Source: Sphingomonadaceae bacterium
Lineage (GTDB): Bacteria; Pseudomonadota; Alphaproteobacteria; Sphingomonadales; Sphingomonadaceae
Assembly: GCA_030147805.1 (NCBI GenBank)
Contig: JASBUR010000006.1
Coordinates: forward strand, 1-64,000
DNA: 64,000 nucleotides
Direction of reading: 5' to 3'
A program made the position numbers and the translations under genes. Position 1 is the first letter of the stretch. Each line of letters begins with the position of its first letter. Positions 46,648 through 54,364 of the stretch are shown here, piece by piece. The notes under the pieces are model-generated. The model was not told where the DNA came from, searched no databases, and was given only the letters and a program-made list of their open reading frames with translations.

Positions 46648-48555
46648 ATGAGCCGGACATCCAAGCTCGCGCTGCGCGCGCTGCTGCCGCTTGCCGCGCT
46701 GATGGTCGCCGCCCCCCCGGCGCCGGCGCAGGACCTCGCGAGCTACACGCCGGAGGCGCTCGACGCCGAGATCGGCAGGCTCGCCGACGCGCGGCTGGCG
46801 GTGATGGTGCCGATGCGCGACGGCGTGCGGCTGTCGACCAACATCTTCACCCCCAAGGGCGCCGTCGGGCGGCTGCCGGTCATCCTGTGGAAGACCCCCT
46901 ACAACGAGCACAAGCTGCGCGGCTCGACGCAGCGCTATGCGATCGAGGCGGTGAAGCGCGGCTATGCCTTCATCGTGCAGAGCGAGCGCGGTCGCTATCT
47001 CTCCGAGGGCAGCTTCGAGATCCTCGGCAAGCCGCAGACCGACGGCTACGACACGCTGAGCTGGATCGCCGCCCAGGGCTTTTCCAACGGCAAGGTCGGT
47101 ACGCTCGGCTGCTCCTCATCGGCCGAATGGCAGCTGGCGCTCGCGGCACAGAACCACCCCGCGCATGCCGCGATGGTTCCGATGGCGGCGGGTGCCGGCA
47201 TCGGCAAGGTCGGCCGCTTCCAGGAGCAGGGCAATTGGTACACCGGCGGCGTGCCGCGCAGCCTGTTCTTCGTCTGGCTCTACGGCGTCGACAATCCGCT
47301 GCGCGCGCAGCTGCCCGCCGGTCTCGACGAGGCGACGCGCGCGCGCATCGCCACCTACAATGACCTTGCCGCCACCAAGCCCAAGGTCGACTGGAACAAG
47401 CAGATCCGCCACCTGCCCGTCGACACGCTGCTCTCCGATCTCGGCGAGCCGCCGGCGACCTTCGAGTCCTTCATCGCCCGCAGCCCCGCCGACCCGGCGT
47501 GGCGCGCGGGCGGGCTGTACCACGAGGGCATGGGCTGGGGCGTGCCGGCGCTGTGGTTCAACAGCTGGTACGACGTATCGATCGGGCCGAACCTCGAACT
47601 GTTCAACCATGCACGCGCTGCGGGCACCGACCGCGAAGCCAGCGACAATCAATATGCGGTGATCGCCCCGGGCACGCATTGCGCCTATGCCAAGCTCGGG
47701 CCCGACACCGTCGTCGGCGAGCGCGCGATGGGCGACACCAGCTTCGACGTGAACGGCGCGGTATTCGGCTGGTTCGACCGCTGGCTGAAGGGCGACGCCC
47801 GCGCCTTCGCGGCCTCGACGCCGCGCGTCCGCTATTTCTCGATGGGTGAGAACCGCTGGAAGGCGGCCGAACAATGGCCGCCCAAGCGCGCCGCGCCGCT
47901 GCGGCTCTACCTGCGCAGCGACGGCCGGGCGAACAGCCTGTTCGGCGACGGCCGGCTCGAGACGGCAGCGCCGGCGGCCGAGCCGGCCGACCGCTTCCGT
48001 TACGACCCGATGAACCCCGTGCCGACCGTCGGCGGCGGCGACTGCTGCAACGGCGGCATCGTCGTCCCCGGCGCCTTCGACCAGCGCGGCGTCGAGGCGC
48101 GCCACGACGTGCTCGTCTATACCAGCGCGCCGCTCGACGCGCCGCTCGAGGTCGCTGGCTTCGTCGATGCGGTGCTCAACGTCTCGTCGAGCGCGAAGGA
48201 CACCGACTTTGCGGTCAAGCTCGTCGACGTCGCCCCCGATGGCACCGCCTGGATCATCGGCGACACGATCTTCCGGGCCCGCTACCGCGACGGCTTCGAC
48301 AGGCCGGCGTCGATGGTGCCGGGACAGGTCTACACGCTCAGGCCCTCGCCGATCGCCACCGGACTGCGCTTCGAGAAGGGGCATCGCATCCGCGTCGAGG
48401 TGACCTCGTCGAACTTCCCGAAGTTCGTGCGCAACCTCAACAGCGGTGGCGCCAACGAGCGCGAAAGCCAGCCGATCGTCGCCGACAACGCCGTCCATCA
48501 CGACGCGCGCCATGCTTCCTATATCGAGCTGCCGGTGGTGCGCGGCGACAAGTAG
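46648..48555 (+). CDS. CocE/NonD-type S15 hydrolase (X-Pro dipeptidyl-peptidase / acylase family)
   Basis: A 635-residue exported hydrolase. Signal peptide to PAPAQDL (residue 29); an alpha/beta hydrolase core (about 40-420) with MVPMRDGVRLSTNIFTP, QSERGRYLSEG, and the nucleophile in GTLGCSSSAEWQLA near 157 (the elbow is unusual, usually GGSYGG-like); a C-terminal jelly-roll (about 460-630) with LVYTSAPLDAPLEVAG. Relatives cut X-Pro peptides, cocaine esters or acyl amides such as glutaryl side chains. Divergent from the TonB receptor and in the same putative regulon, so it probably trims imported peptides in the periplasm. Confidence 0.88.
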   Translation: MSRTSKLALRALLPLAALMVAAPPAPAQDLASYTPEALDAEIGRLADARLAVMVPMRDGVRLSTNIFTPKGAVGRLPVILWKTPYNEHKLRGSTQRYAIEAVKRGYAFIVQSERGRYLSEGSFEILGKPQTDGYDTLSWIAAQGFSNGKVGTLGCSSSAEWQLALAAQNHPAHAAMVPMAAGAGIGKVGRFQEQGNWYTGGVPRSLFFVWLYGVDNPLRAQLPAGLDEATRARIATYNDLAATKPKVDWNKQIRHLPVDTLLSDLGEPPATFESFIARSPADPAWRAGGLYHEGMGWGVPALWFNSWYDVSIGPNLELFNHARAAGTDREASDNQYAVIAPGTHCAYAKLGPDTVVGERAMGDTSFDVNGAVFGWFDRWLKGDARAFAASTPRVRYFSMGENRWKAAEQWPPKRAAPLRLYLRSDGRANSLFGDGRLETAAPAAEPADRFRYDPMNPVPTVGGGDCCNGGIVVPGAFDQRGVEARHDVLVYTSAPLDAPLEVAGFVDAVLNVSSSAKDTDFAVKLVDVAPDGTAWIIGDTIFRARYRDGFDRPASMVPGQVYTLRPSPIATGLRFEKGHRIRVEVTSSNFPKFVRNLNSGGANERESQPIVADNAVHHDARHASYIELPVVRGDK

Positions 48556-48570
48556 CGCCGCGCGGCGCGA

Positions 48571-49215
48571 TCAGCCGCGCTTCATCTCGCGGTCGTTGTC
48601 GCCGTGCAGGTTCATCAGCGAGTCCATCAGCCCGTCCTCGGCGCTCGAGCAGACGGCGATCACCGTCGCCTCCTCGCAGCCGGGGCCGGTGACATAGGCA
48701 TGGCCCATGTTCGAATCGATGTAGATCGACTGCCCCTCGCCGAGCGCGACCGGATCGTAGAATTCGGTGTGGACGACGATCGAGCCGCTGACGACGAACA
48801 GGAATTCCTCGCCCGGATGGTGGACCAGCTCGCCGAACTCGTCGGCCGACTTGGCGCGGATGCGGGTGAGGATCGGGATCATCCGCTTCCGCCGCAGCTC
48901 GGTGCAGAGATAGTAATAATCGTAGTTGGGCGTCTCGACGCGCAGCGACTGGCCGAGATCGCCGATGCTGCGCCGCGCCGTGACCGGCGCCGTCGTGTCG
49001 GCGTCGTTCTCGGCGAACAGTTCGGACAGGCGGATGTTGAGCCGGCGACTGAGCTGGAGCAGCTTGTCGTAGGTCAGCGTCAGCCGGTCATGCTCGACCT
49101 TGGACAGCGTCGAGATCGGAATGCCGCTGCGCTCGCTCATCTCCTTGAGCGTCCAACGATTGCGATTTCGCAGATCCTTGAGAAGCGTGCCGAGCGTGGA
49201 TTTCTTCGAACTCAC
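48571..49215 (-). CDS. XRE-family regulator with C-terminal cupin (HTH-cupin)
   Basis: A 214-residue regulator: an N-terminal XRE helix-turn-helix (about 8-65; LKEMSERSGIPISTLSKVEHD is the HTH) and a C-terminal cupin (about 110-195; HHPGEEFLFVVSGSIVVHTE and YIDSNMGHAYV) that binds a small effector. The family includes PuuR, SutR and regulators of amino-acid catabolism. It is convergent with the S15 gene and divergent from the M19-dgcN operon; no operator copy lies directly before its own start. As the only regulator in the locus it is the best candidate to bind the six shared sites. Confidence 0.9.
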   Translation of the reverse strand: MSSKKSTLGTLLKDLRNRNRWTLKEMSERSGIPISTLSKVEHDRLTLTYDKLLQLSRRLNIRLSELFAENDADTTAPVTARRSIGDLGQSLRVETPNYDYYYLCTELRRKRMIPILTRIRAKSADEFGELVHHPGEEFLFVVSGSIVVHTEFYDPVALGEGQSIYIDSNMGHAYVTGPGCEEATVIAVCSSAEDGLMDSLMNLHGDNDREMKRG

Positions 49216-49424
49216 TCGGGCGATCTCCCGACCGTAGGCCGCCCGCGGGCAGCGTCTGTGGATTTTCGGATCAGGCGCATGCGGTCACTATCGAGCGGAT
49301 GGGAGCGACCAACATACCGGTTGCAACGAACCTATGCAATCCGAACGCCGGCGCGGGATGGTGCCGCGCCGCGGGCGAACGCCCTGCCCCGACGCGGAAA
49401 TCGCGATCAAGGCGGCCAATAAGA

Positions 49425-49453
49425 TTGACATTCTCCGTTCAGGGCAATTACCA
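49425..49453 (+). promoter_or_regulatory. Promoter with regional operator copy C (M19-dgcN operon)
   Basis: TTGACA (49425-49430), 17-base spacer containing TTCTCCGTTCAGGGCAA, then TTACCA (49448-49453), followed by TCC. It lies 29 bases before the GTG start, in the 266-base gap shared with the XRE-cupin gene, and matches copies E and F in CTCC and the TCAGGGC core. Confidence 0.55.
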
Positions 49454-49481
49454 TCCTAAATAGAAAATTCGGAGCAGGGAC

Positions 49482-50651
49482 GTGGCAGCAATTTCTCGTC
49501 GCACGTTGGTCATCGGCGCGGCCTCGGCTGCCATCGCCGCGCCGTTCGTCAACCGCGGCGCCTATGCCGCCGCCGGTGGGACGCGCCGCTATTCGAAGCG
49601 CGCCATCGACCTCGTGCGCCGCTCGCTGGTCATCGACATGCTGGCGCCGCTCAAGATCGAGATGGACGCGTCCTATTATGCGGCGCCGCTCAGCGACAAG
49701 GACGCCGCCGAGTTCCGCGCCAGCGGCATCACCGGCTTCCATCATGCCGTCGGCATCGGCGGCCCGTCGGCGCGCGAACAGGCGCTGACCTTCTTCAGCG
49801 TCTGGGGCAATTTCGTCGCACGCAATTCGCACGTGTTCACCGCGGTCGGCACCGCCGACGACCTCGTCCGCGCCAAGCGCGACGGCAAGTGCGCGGTGAT
49901 CATGGGGCTGCAGAACGCCGACCATTTCCAGCGCGCCTCGGACGTGAAGTTCTTCTACGAGATCGGCCAGCGCTGCGCGCAGCTCACCTACAACTCCCAG
50001 AACCGCATCGGCTCGGGATCGACCGAGCGCGTCGACGGCGGAGTCAGCGACTTCGGCGTCTCGATCATCAAGGCGATGAACGAGGTCGGCATGCTGATCG
50101 ACGTGTCGCATTGCGGCGACCGCACGACGCTCGACGCGATCGCGATCTCGCCGAAGCCGATCGCCATCACGCACAGCAATTGCCGCGCGATCGTCGACCA
50201 TCCGCGCGTCAAGACCGACGAGGCGATCAAGGCGCTTGCGGCGAAGGGCGGCGTGATGGGCATCACCGGCGTGCGCATGTTCGTCAGCAAGAAGGAGCCG
50301 ACGACGGTCGCCTCGATGGTCGATCATATCGACCATGTCGCCAGGCTGGTCGGCATCGAGCATGTCGGGATTGGCTCCGACGCCGACCTCAACGGCTATG
50401 ACGACATGTCGCCCGAGGCCAACAAGCAGCTGCGCGGTGCCTACAAGGAGAGCTACGCGTTCCGCGAGAAGATCGACACCGACGGCTTCGACCACCCGCT
50501 CAAGATCTACGACCTCACCGAGGAGTTGATCCGGCGCAATTATTCCGATGCAAACATCGCAGCAGTGCTCGGCGGCAATTTCCACCGTCTGCTGGCTTCG
50601 ACCTGGGGAAATGAGATGCCCGCCGACGACAAGACCGGAAGCGCCCGATGA
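49482..50651 (+). CDS. Tat-exported M19 (renal dipeptidase family) homologue with incomplete metal site
   Basis: A 389-residue TIM-barrel protein of the membrane dipeptidase family, whose members hydrolyse dipeptides including L-D and D-residue ones. A GTG start follows GAGCAGGG. The leader ISRRTLVIGAASAAIA is Tat-like. The second-metal residues are kept: His in IDVSHCGD, His in ITHSNCR, Arg after it, Asp in GIGSDAD. The first-metal HxD is not: the segment reads VIDMLAPL (residues 50-57), and the bridging Glu is replaced in MGLQNADHF. It may be a one-metal enzyme or may have changed reaction. First gene of an operon whose genes overlap by 4 bases. Confidence 0.85.
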   Translation: MAAISRRTLVIGAASAAIAAPFVNRGAYAAAGGTRRYSKRAIDLVRRSLVIDMLAPLKIEMDASYYAAPLSDKDAAEFRASGITGFHHAVGIGGPSAREQALTFFSVWGNFVARNSHVFTAVGTADDLVRAKRDGKCAVIMGLQNADHFQRASDVKFFYEIGQRCAQLTYNSQNRIGSGSTERVDGGVSDFGVSIIKAMNEVGMLIDVSHCGDRTTLDAIAISPKPIAITHSNCRAIVDHPRVKTDEAIKALAAKGGVMGITGVRMFVSKKEPTTVASMVDHIDHVARLVGIEHVGIGSDADLNGYDDMSPEANKQLRGAYKESYAFREKIDTDGFDHPLKIYDLTEELIRRNYSDANIAAVLGGNFHRLLASTWGNEMPADDKTGSAR

Positions 50652-51691
50652 TCGCGCTCGCCTCGCGCCGCAGCGACGACACGCTGCTGCTGCCGCAGCC
50701 CTATCTGCTGTTCCTCGGCGACACCACCGAGCCCGGCTACGCCAAGACCGCGTTCGGCCTGCGCGACTGGGCGGGCGACAAATGCATCGGCGAACTGGCG
50801 CTGCCGGCGGCCACCGTCACCGCCGGCCTGCCGCGGATGACTCCGGCCGAAGCCAAGGCGCGCGGCGCGCGCGCGCTGGTGATCGGCGTCGCCAACAGCG
50901 GCGGCGTGCTGTCGCCGACCTGGCATGCCTCGCTCGTCGACGCGCTCGAGGCCGGGCTCGACATCGTCAGCGGCATGCACGTGCGCCTCGCCGAGGTTCC
51001 CGGGCTGGCGCAGCGCGCGGCGCGGCTGGGCCGCCGCCTCATCGACATCCGCACCCCGCCCGCCGACATCCCGATCGCCACGGGACGCAAGCGCAGCGGC
51101 AAGCGGCTGCTGACCGTCGGCACCGACTGCGCGCTCGGCAAGAAATATACCGCGCTCGCGCTCGCCCGCGCCTTCGCCGAACAGGGCGTCGACGCCGATT
51201 TCCGCGCCACCGGCCAGACCGGCATCATGATCGCCGGCGAAGGCGTGCCGATGGACGCGGTCGTCGCCGACTTCGCCGCCGGCGCCGCCGAGATGCTGTC
51301 GCCCGATGCGGCGCCCGACCATTGGGACGTCGTCGAGGGGCAAGGCTCGCTCCTCCACCCCTCCTACGCCGGCGTGTCGCTCGCGCTGCTCCACGGCAGC
51401 CAGCCCGATGTGTTCGTCGTCTGCGACCAGCCCGGCCGCACCGAGATGCTCGGCACCGCGGGCTACGGCATCCCCAGCGCCGAGGAGGTGATCGCGGCGA
51501 CGCTGCTGCTCGGCCGGCGGACCAACCCCGCGATCCGCTGCGGCGGCCTCTCCTACGACACGTCGCGGATGAGCGAGGCGGACGCGTTTGCGCTGATGGC
51601 GCGCGACAGCGAACGGCTCGGCCTGCCCGTCGCCGATCCGATCCGCGGCGGCGCGGCGTTCGACCGGCTGGTCGAAAGCTGTCTCGGTTGA
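50648..51691 (+). CDS. dgcN: DUF1611 protein DgcN: D-glutamate N-acetyltransferase
   Basis: A 347-residue DUF1611 protein. Homologues termed DgcN acetylate D-glutamate to N-acetyl-D-glutamate, the first step of a D-Glu route completed by DgcA. Seen: N-terminal LFLGDTTEPGYAKTAFGLRDW, a Rossmann-like first domain, a P-loop-like GTDCALGKKYTALAL near 158-172 and VVEGQGSLLHPSYAGVSLAL near 235. No signal, so cytoplasmic. It overlaps the M19 stop and the YkvI start by four bases. The presence of dgcA in the next operon strongly supports this role, though DUF1611 proteins also exist without DgcA. Confidence 0.85.
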   Translation: MIALASRRSDDTLLLPQPYLLFLGDTTEPGYAKTAFGLRDWAGDKCIGELALPAATVTAGLPRMTPAEAKARGARALVIGVANSGGVLSPTWHASLVDALEAGLDIVSGMHVRLAEVPGLAQRAARLGRRLIDIRTPPADIPIATGRKRSGKRLLTVGTDCALGKKYTALALARAFAEQGVDADFRATGQTGIMIAGEGVPMDAVVADFAAGAAEMLSPDAAPDHWDVVEGQGSLLHPSYAGVSLALLHGSQPDVFVVCDQPGRTEMLGTAGYGIPSAEEVIAATLLLGRRTNPAIRCGGLSYDTSRMSEADAFALMARDSERLGLPVADPIRGGAAFDRLVESCLG

Positions 51692-52830
51692 CAGCCGCCG
51701 CCATCGCCGCCGACGGACGGCCGTCGAGCTGGTTCCAGCGCTTCCTGCTGCCCGGCTTCGCGTTCAAGGCGGTGGTGATCGGCGGCGGATATGCGACGGG
51801 GCGCGAGCTCGCCGAATTCTTCCTGCCGAGCGGCCCCTGGGGCGGGCTCGCCGGCATGCTGCTGGCGATGCTGATCTGGAGCGTCGTCTGCGCGATCACC
51901 TTCGCCTTCGCGCATGTGATGCGCGCCTATGACTACCGCAGCTTCTTCAAGCATCTGCTCGGCCCGGCCTGGGTGGTGTTCGAGATCGCCTATGTGCTGT
52001 TCGTCATCCTGATCCTGTCGGTGTTCGGCGCCGCCGCCGGCGCGATCGGGGCGTCGACGCTCGGGCTGCCGCCGATCGTCGGGACGCTGGCGCTCGCCGC
52101 GGCGATCGCGCTGTTCGCGACCTTCGGCAACAGCTCGGTCGAGCGGCTGTTCAAATATGTCTCGTTCCTGCTCTACGGCGTCTACGCGCTGTTCGTCGTG
52201 CTGGCGTTCGGCCGCTTCGGCGACCGCATCTCGGCGGCGCTGGCGATCCCGGCGCCGACCGACGGCTGGGCGCTCGGCGGGCTGACCTATGCCAGCTACA
52301 ATGTCGTCGGCGCGGTCGTCATCCTGCCGGTTATCCGCCACATGACCAGCCGCCGCGACGCCGTCGCCGCCGGGCTCATCGCCGGGCCGCTGGCGATGCT
52401 GCCGGCGCTGCTGTTCTTCCTGTGCATGATCGCCTTCTATCCCGGCATCGCCGCCGAAACGCTGCCGTCGGACTTCCTGCTCCAGCAGCTCGACATCCCG
52501 CTGTTCCACCTGCTGTTCCAGCTGATGATCTTCGCCGCGCTGCTCGAAAGCGGCACCGGCGCGGTACATGCGATCAACGAGCGCATCGACGGCGTCTGGC
52601 AGGCGCGACGCGGGGTCGAGCTGTCGCACAAGGCGCGCGCGGGCTTTGCCGCAGTGCTGCTGATCGGCTGCATCTTCGTCGCCGACCGCTTCGGGCTCGT
52701 CGCGCTGATCGGCAGCGGCTACCGCGCGCTCGCCTATGCGATTCTCGCCGTCTATGTCGCGCCGCTGTTCGCGATCGGGCTGGTCCGGCTGCTGCGCGAG
52801 GCGCGAAATCCTGATGAGGTAAGTTCATGA
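51688..52830 (+). CDS. YkvI-family inner-membrane transporter (APC/LeuT-like fold)
   Basis: A 380-residue membrane protein with about ten hydrophobic segments from residue 20 (FKAVVIGGGYATGRELAEFF) to 375. It matches the YkvI group of uncharacterised membrane proteins related to amino-acid/sodium symporters; helix 1 has the unwound-type GGGYATGRE. The start is a TTG at 51688 in TTGA, overlapping the dgcN stop; no ATG precedes helix 1. The stop overlaps the next gene (ATGA). Its position suggests uptake of D-Glu or the dipeptidase product. Confidence 0.82.
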   Translation: MTAAAIAADGRPSSWFQRFLLPGFAFKAVVIGGGYATGRELAEFFLPSGPWGGLAGMLLAMLIWSVVCAITFAFAHVMRAYDYRSFFKHLLGPAWVVFEIAYVLFVILILSVFGAAAGAIGASTLGLPPIVGTLALAAAIALFATFGNSSVERLFKYVSFLLYGVYALFVVLAFGRFGDRISAALAIPAPTDGWALGGLTYASYNVVGAVVILPVIRHMTSRRDAVAAGLIAGPLAMLPALLFFLCMIAFYPGIAAETLPSDFLLQQLDIPLFHLLFQLMIFAALLESGTGAVHAINERIDGVWQARRGVELSHKARAGFAAVLLIGCIFVADRFGLVALIGSGYRALAYAILAVYVAPLFAIGLVRLLREARNPDEVSS

Positions 52831-54299
52831 AGTCGATGCATCGCCTCACCGGCCTCGCGCTCGCGCTCACGCTCCTCGCCGCGCCCGCGCTGCCTGCCGC
52901 TGCCGCGCCGACGACGCAGGCGGTCAGCGTCGACCGCGCGCGCCTCGCCGGGCTTCCCGAGTTCATCGACGGCGTGATGGCGCAGCAGCTGGCGACGCGC
53001 GAGGTCGCCGGCGCGGTGGTCACCGTGGTGCACAAGGGCAAGGTCGTCCTGACGCGCGGCTACGGCTTCGCCGACGTCGCCGCCGGCACGCCGGTCGACG
53101 CGCAGAAGACGCTGTTCCGCCCCGGCTCGGTGTCCAAGCTCATCACCTGGGTCGCGCTGATGCAGCAGGTCGAGCAGGGCCGCGTCGATCTCGACGCCGA
53201 CGTCAACCGCTACCTCGACTATCGCATTCCCGATTTCGAGGGCGCGCCGGTGAAGGTGCGCCACCTGCTGTCGCACAGCCCGGGCATGAGCGACGTCGGC
53301 GACCTGACCGTCGACGAGGTCGGCAAGCTCAAGCCCTATTCCGAGTGGCTGAAGACGCACGTGCCGACGCGGCACTGGGCGCCCGGCACCGAGATCTCCT
53401 ATTCCAACTATGGCGCGGCGCTCGCCGGCTACATCGTCGAGCGCGTGTCGGGCGAGCCGTTCGCCGACTATGTCGACCGCCATGTCTTCGCGCCGCTCGG
53501 CATGCGCCACAGCTTCTTCCGCGAGCCGCTGCCCGCCGCCGTCCAGCCGAACATGGCGACCGGCTACAAGGTCAAGGACGGCCGCCTCGTCGCCGAGCCG
53601 TTCGAGCTGTTCAGCAACGTCATGCCCGCCGGGTCGGGGTCGGCGACCGCCCCCGACATGGCGCGCTTCATGCTGGCGATGCTCGGCGACGGCAAGCTCG
53701 GCGCCGCACGCATCCTGACGCCGCAATCGGTCGCGCTGCTCGAAAGCAACTCGCTCGCCAACGCGCCGCGGCTGCCCGGCATGGCGCATGGCTTCATGGT
53801 CGCGCGCGACAGCAGCCCGCGGATGGTCGGCCACGGCGGCAACACCGGCGACTTCCACTCCTATCTGCTGCTGGTACCCGAGGCCGACCTCGGCTTCTTC
53901 GTCTCGACGACCGGCGGCCCGGGCAGTTACGGCGCGCGGACCGAGCTCAGCGACGCCATCATCGGCCGGCTGTTCCCGCAGGCGCCGGCGCCGCGCTGGA
54001 CCGGCCCCGCCGCGGCGCCGCAGGTCGGCGCCTACCGCATGAACCGGCGCGACTACAGCAAGCCCGGACGCCCCGAATATGACGTCCAGGTCAGCGTCGC
54101 CGGCCCGCACGCGCTGACGATCGTCAACCAGGGCAAGACGACCGCCTGGGACCAGATCGGCCCCGGCCTCTACGAGCAGGTGACCGGCGCGCGCGCCGGC
54201 GGCCCCTACGACCGGCTCGAATTCTACGGGACACCCGACGATCCGCGGCTTTCGTTCGCGTCGATGCCGCACGTGACCTATCATCTGGTGAAGCCGTGA
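52827..54299 (+). CDS. S12-type serine hydrolase (beta-lactamase/D-aminopeptidase fold)
   Basis: A 490-residue exported hydrolase, signal peptide to ALPAAAAPT (residue 30). The penicillin-recognising fold shows SxxK in GSVSKLITW near 108, YxN in SYSNYGAAL near 193 and the third box HGG in VGHGGNTGDFH near 330. A C-terminal domain (about 395-490) follows. Family members include D-Ala-D-Ala carboxypeptidases, D-aminopeptidases, D-amino-acid amidases and esterases. The context with dgcN makes a D-stereospecific peptidase likely. Last gene of the tightly overlapping M19-dgcN-ykvI run. Confidence 0.88.
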   Translation: MKSMHRLTGLALALTLLAAPALPAAAAPTTQAVSVDRARLAGLPEFIDGVMAQQLATREVAGAVVTVVHKGKVVLTRGYGFADVAAGTPVDAQKTLFRPGSVSKLITWVALMQQVEQGRVDLDADVNRYLDYRIPDFEGAPVKVRHLLSHSPGMSDVGDLTVDEVGKLKPYSEWLKTHVPTRHWAPGTEISYSNYGAALAGYIVERVSGEPFADYVDRHVFAPLGMRHSFFREPLPAAVQPNMATGYKVKDGRLVAEPFELFSNVMPAGSGSATAPDMARFMLAMLGDGKLGAARILTPQSVALLESNSLANAPRLPGMAHGFMVARDSSPRMVGHGGNTGDFHSYLLLVPEADLGFFVSTTGGPGSYGARTELSDAIIGRLFPQAPAPRWTGPAAAPQVGAYRMNRRDYSKPGRPEYDVQVSVAGPHALTIVNQGKTTAWDQIGPGLYEQVTGARAGGPYDRLEFYGTPDDPRLSFASMPHVTYHLVKP

Positions 54300-54325
54300 G
54301 CGCGCCCGCGCGCCGCGACTAGGGG

Positions 54326-54343
54326 GCCTGCCTCGCGGCAGGC
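54326..54343 (+). other. Hairpin between S12 and S9 genes
   Basis: GCCTGCC-TCGC-GGCAGGC is a perfect 7-base stem in the 65-base gap. It lacks a T run, so it may only reduce read-through into the S9 gene or protect the upstream message. Confidence 0.4.
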
Positions 54344-54364
54344 GGTAAGACAGGGGCTATTCGC

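Noticed and set aside
50548..51687. Continuous 760-residue frame joined to the YkvI gene
   Set aside because: The part before 51688 is an out-of-frame shadow of dgcN; the transporter starts at the TTG that overlaps the dgcN stop.
52827..54299. Reading the S12 genes as beta-lactamases for antibiotic resistance
   Set aside because: The S12 fold is shared by D-peptidases and esterases; sizes, extra domains and neighbours fit peptide breakdown better.
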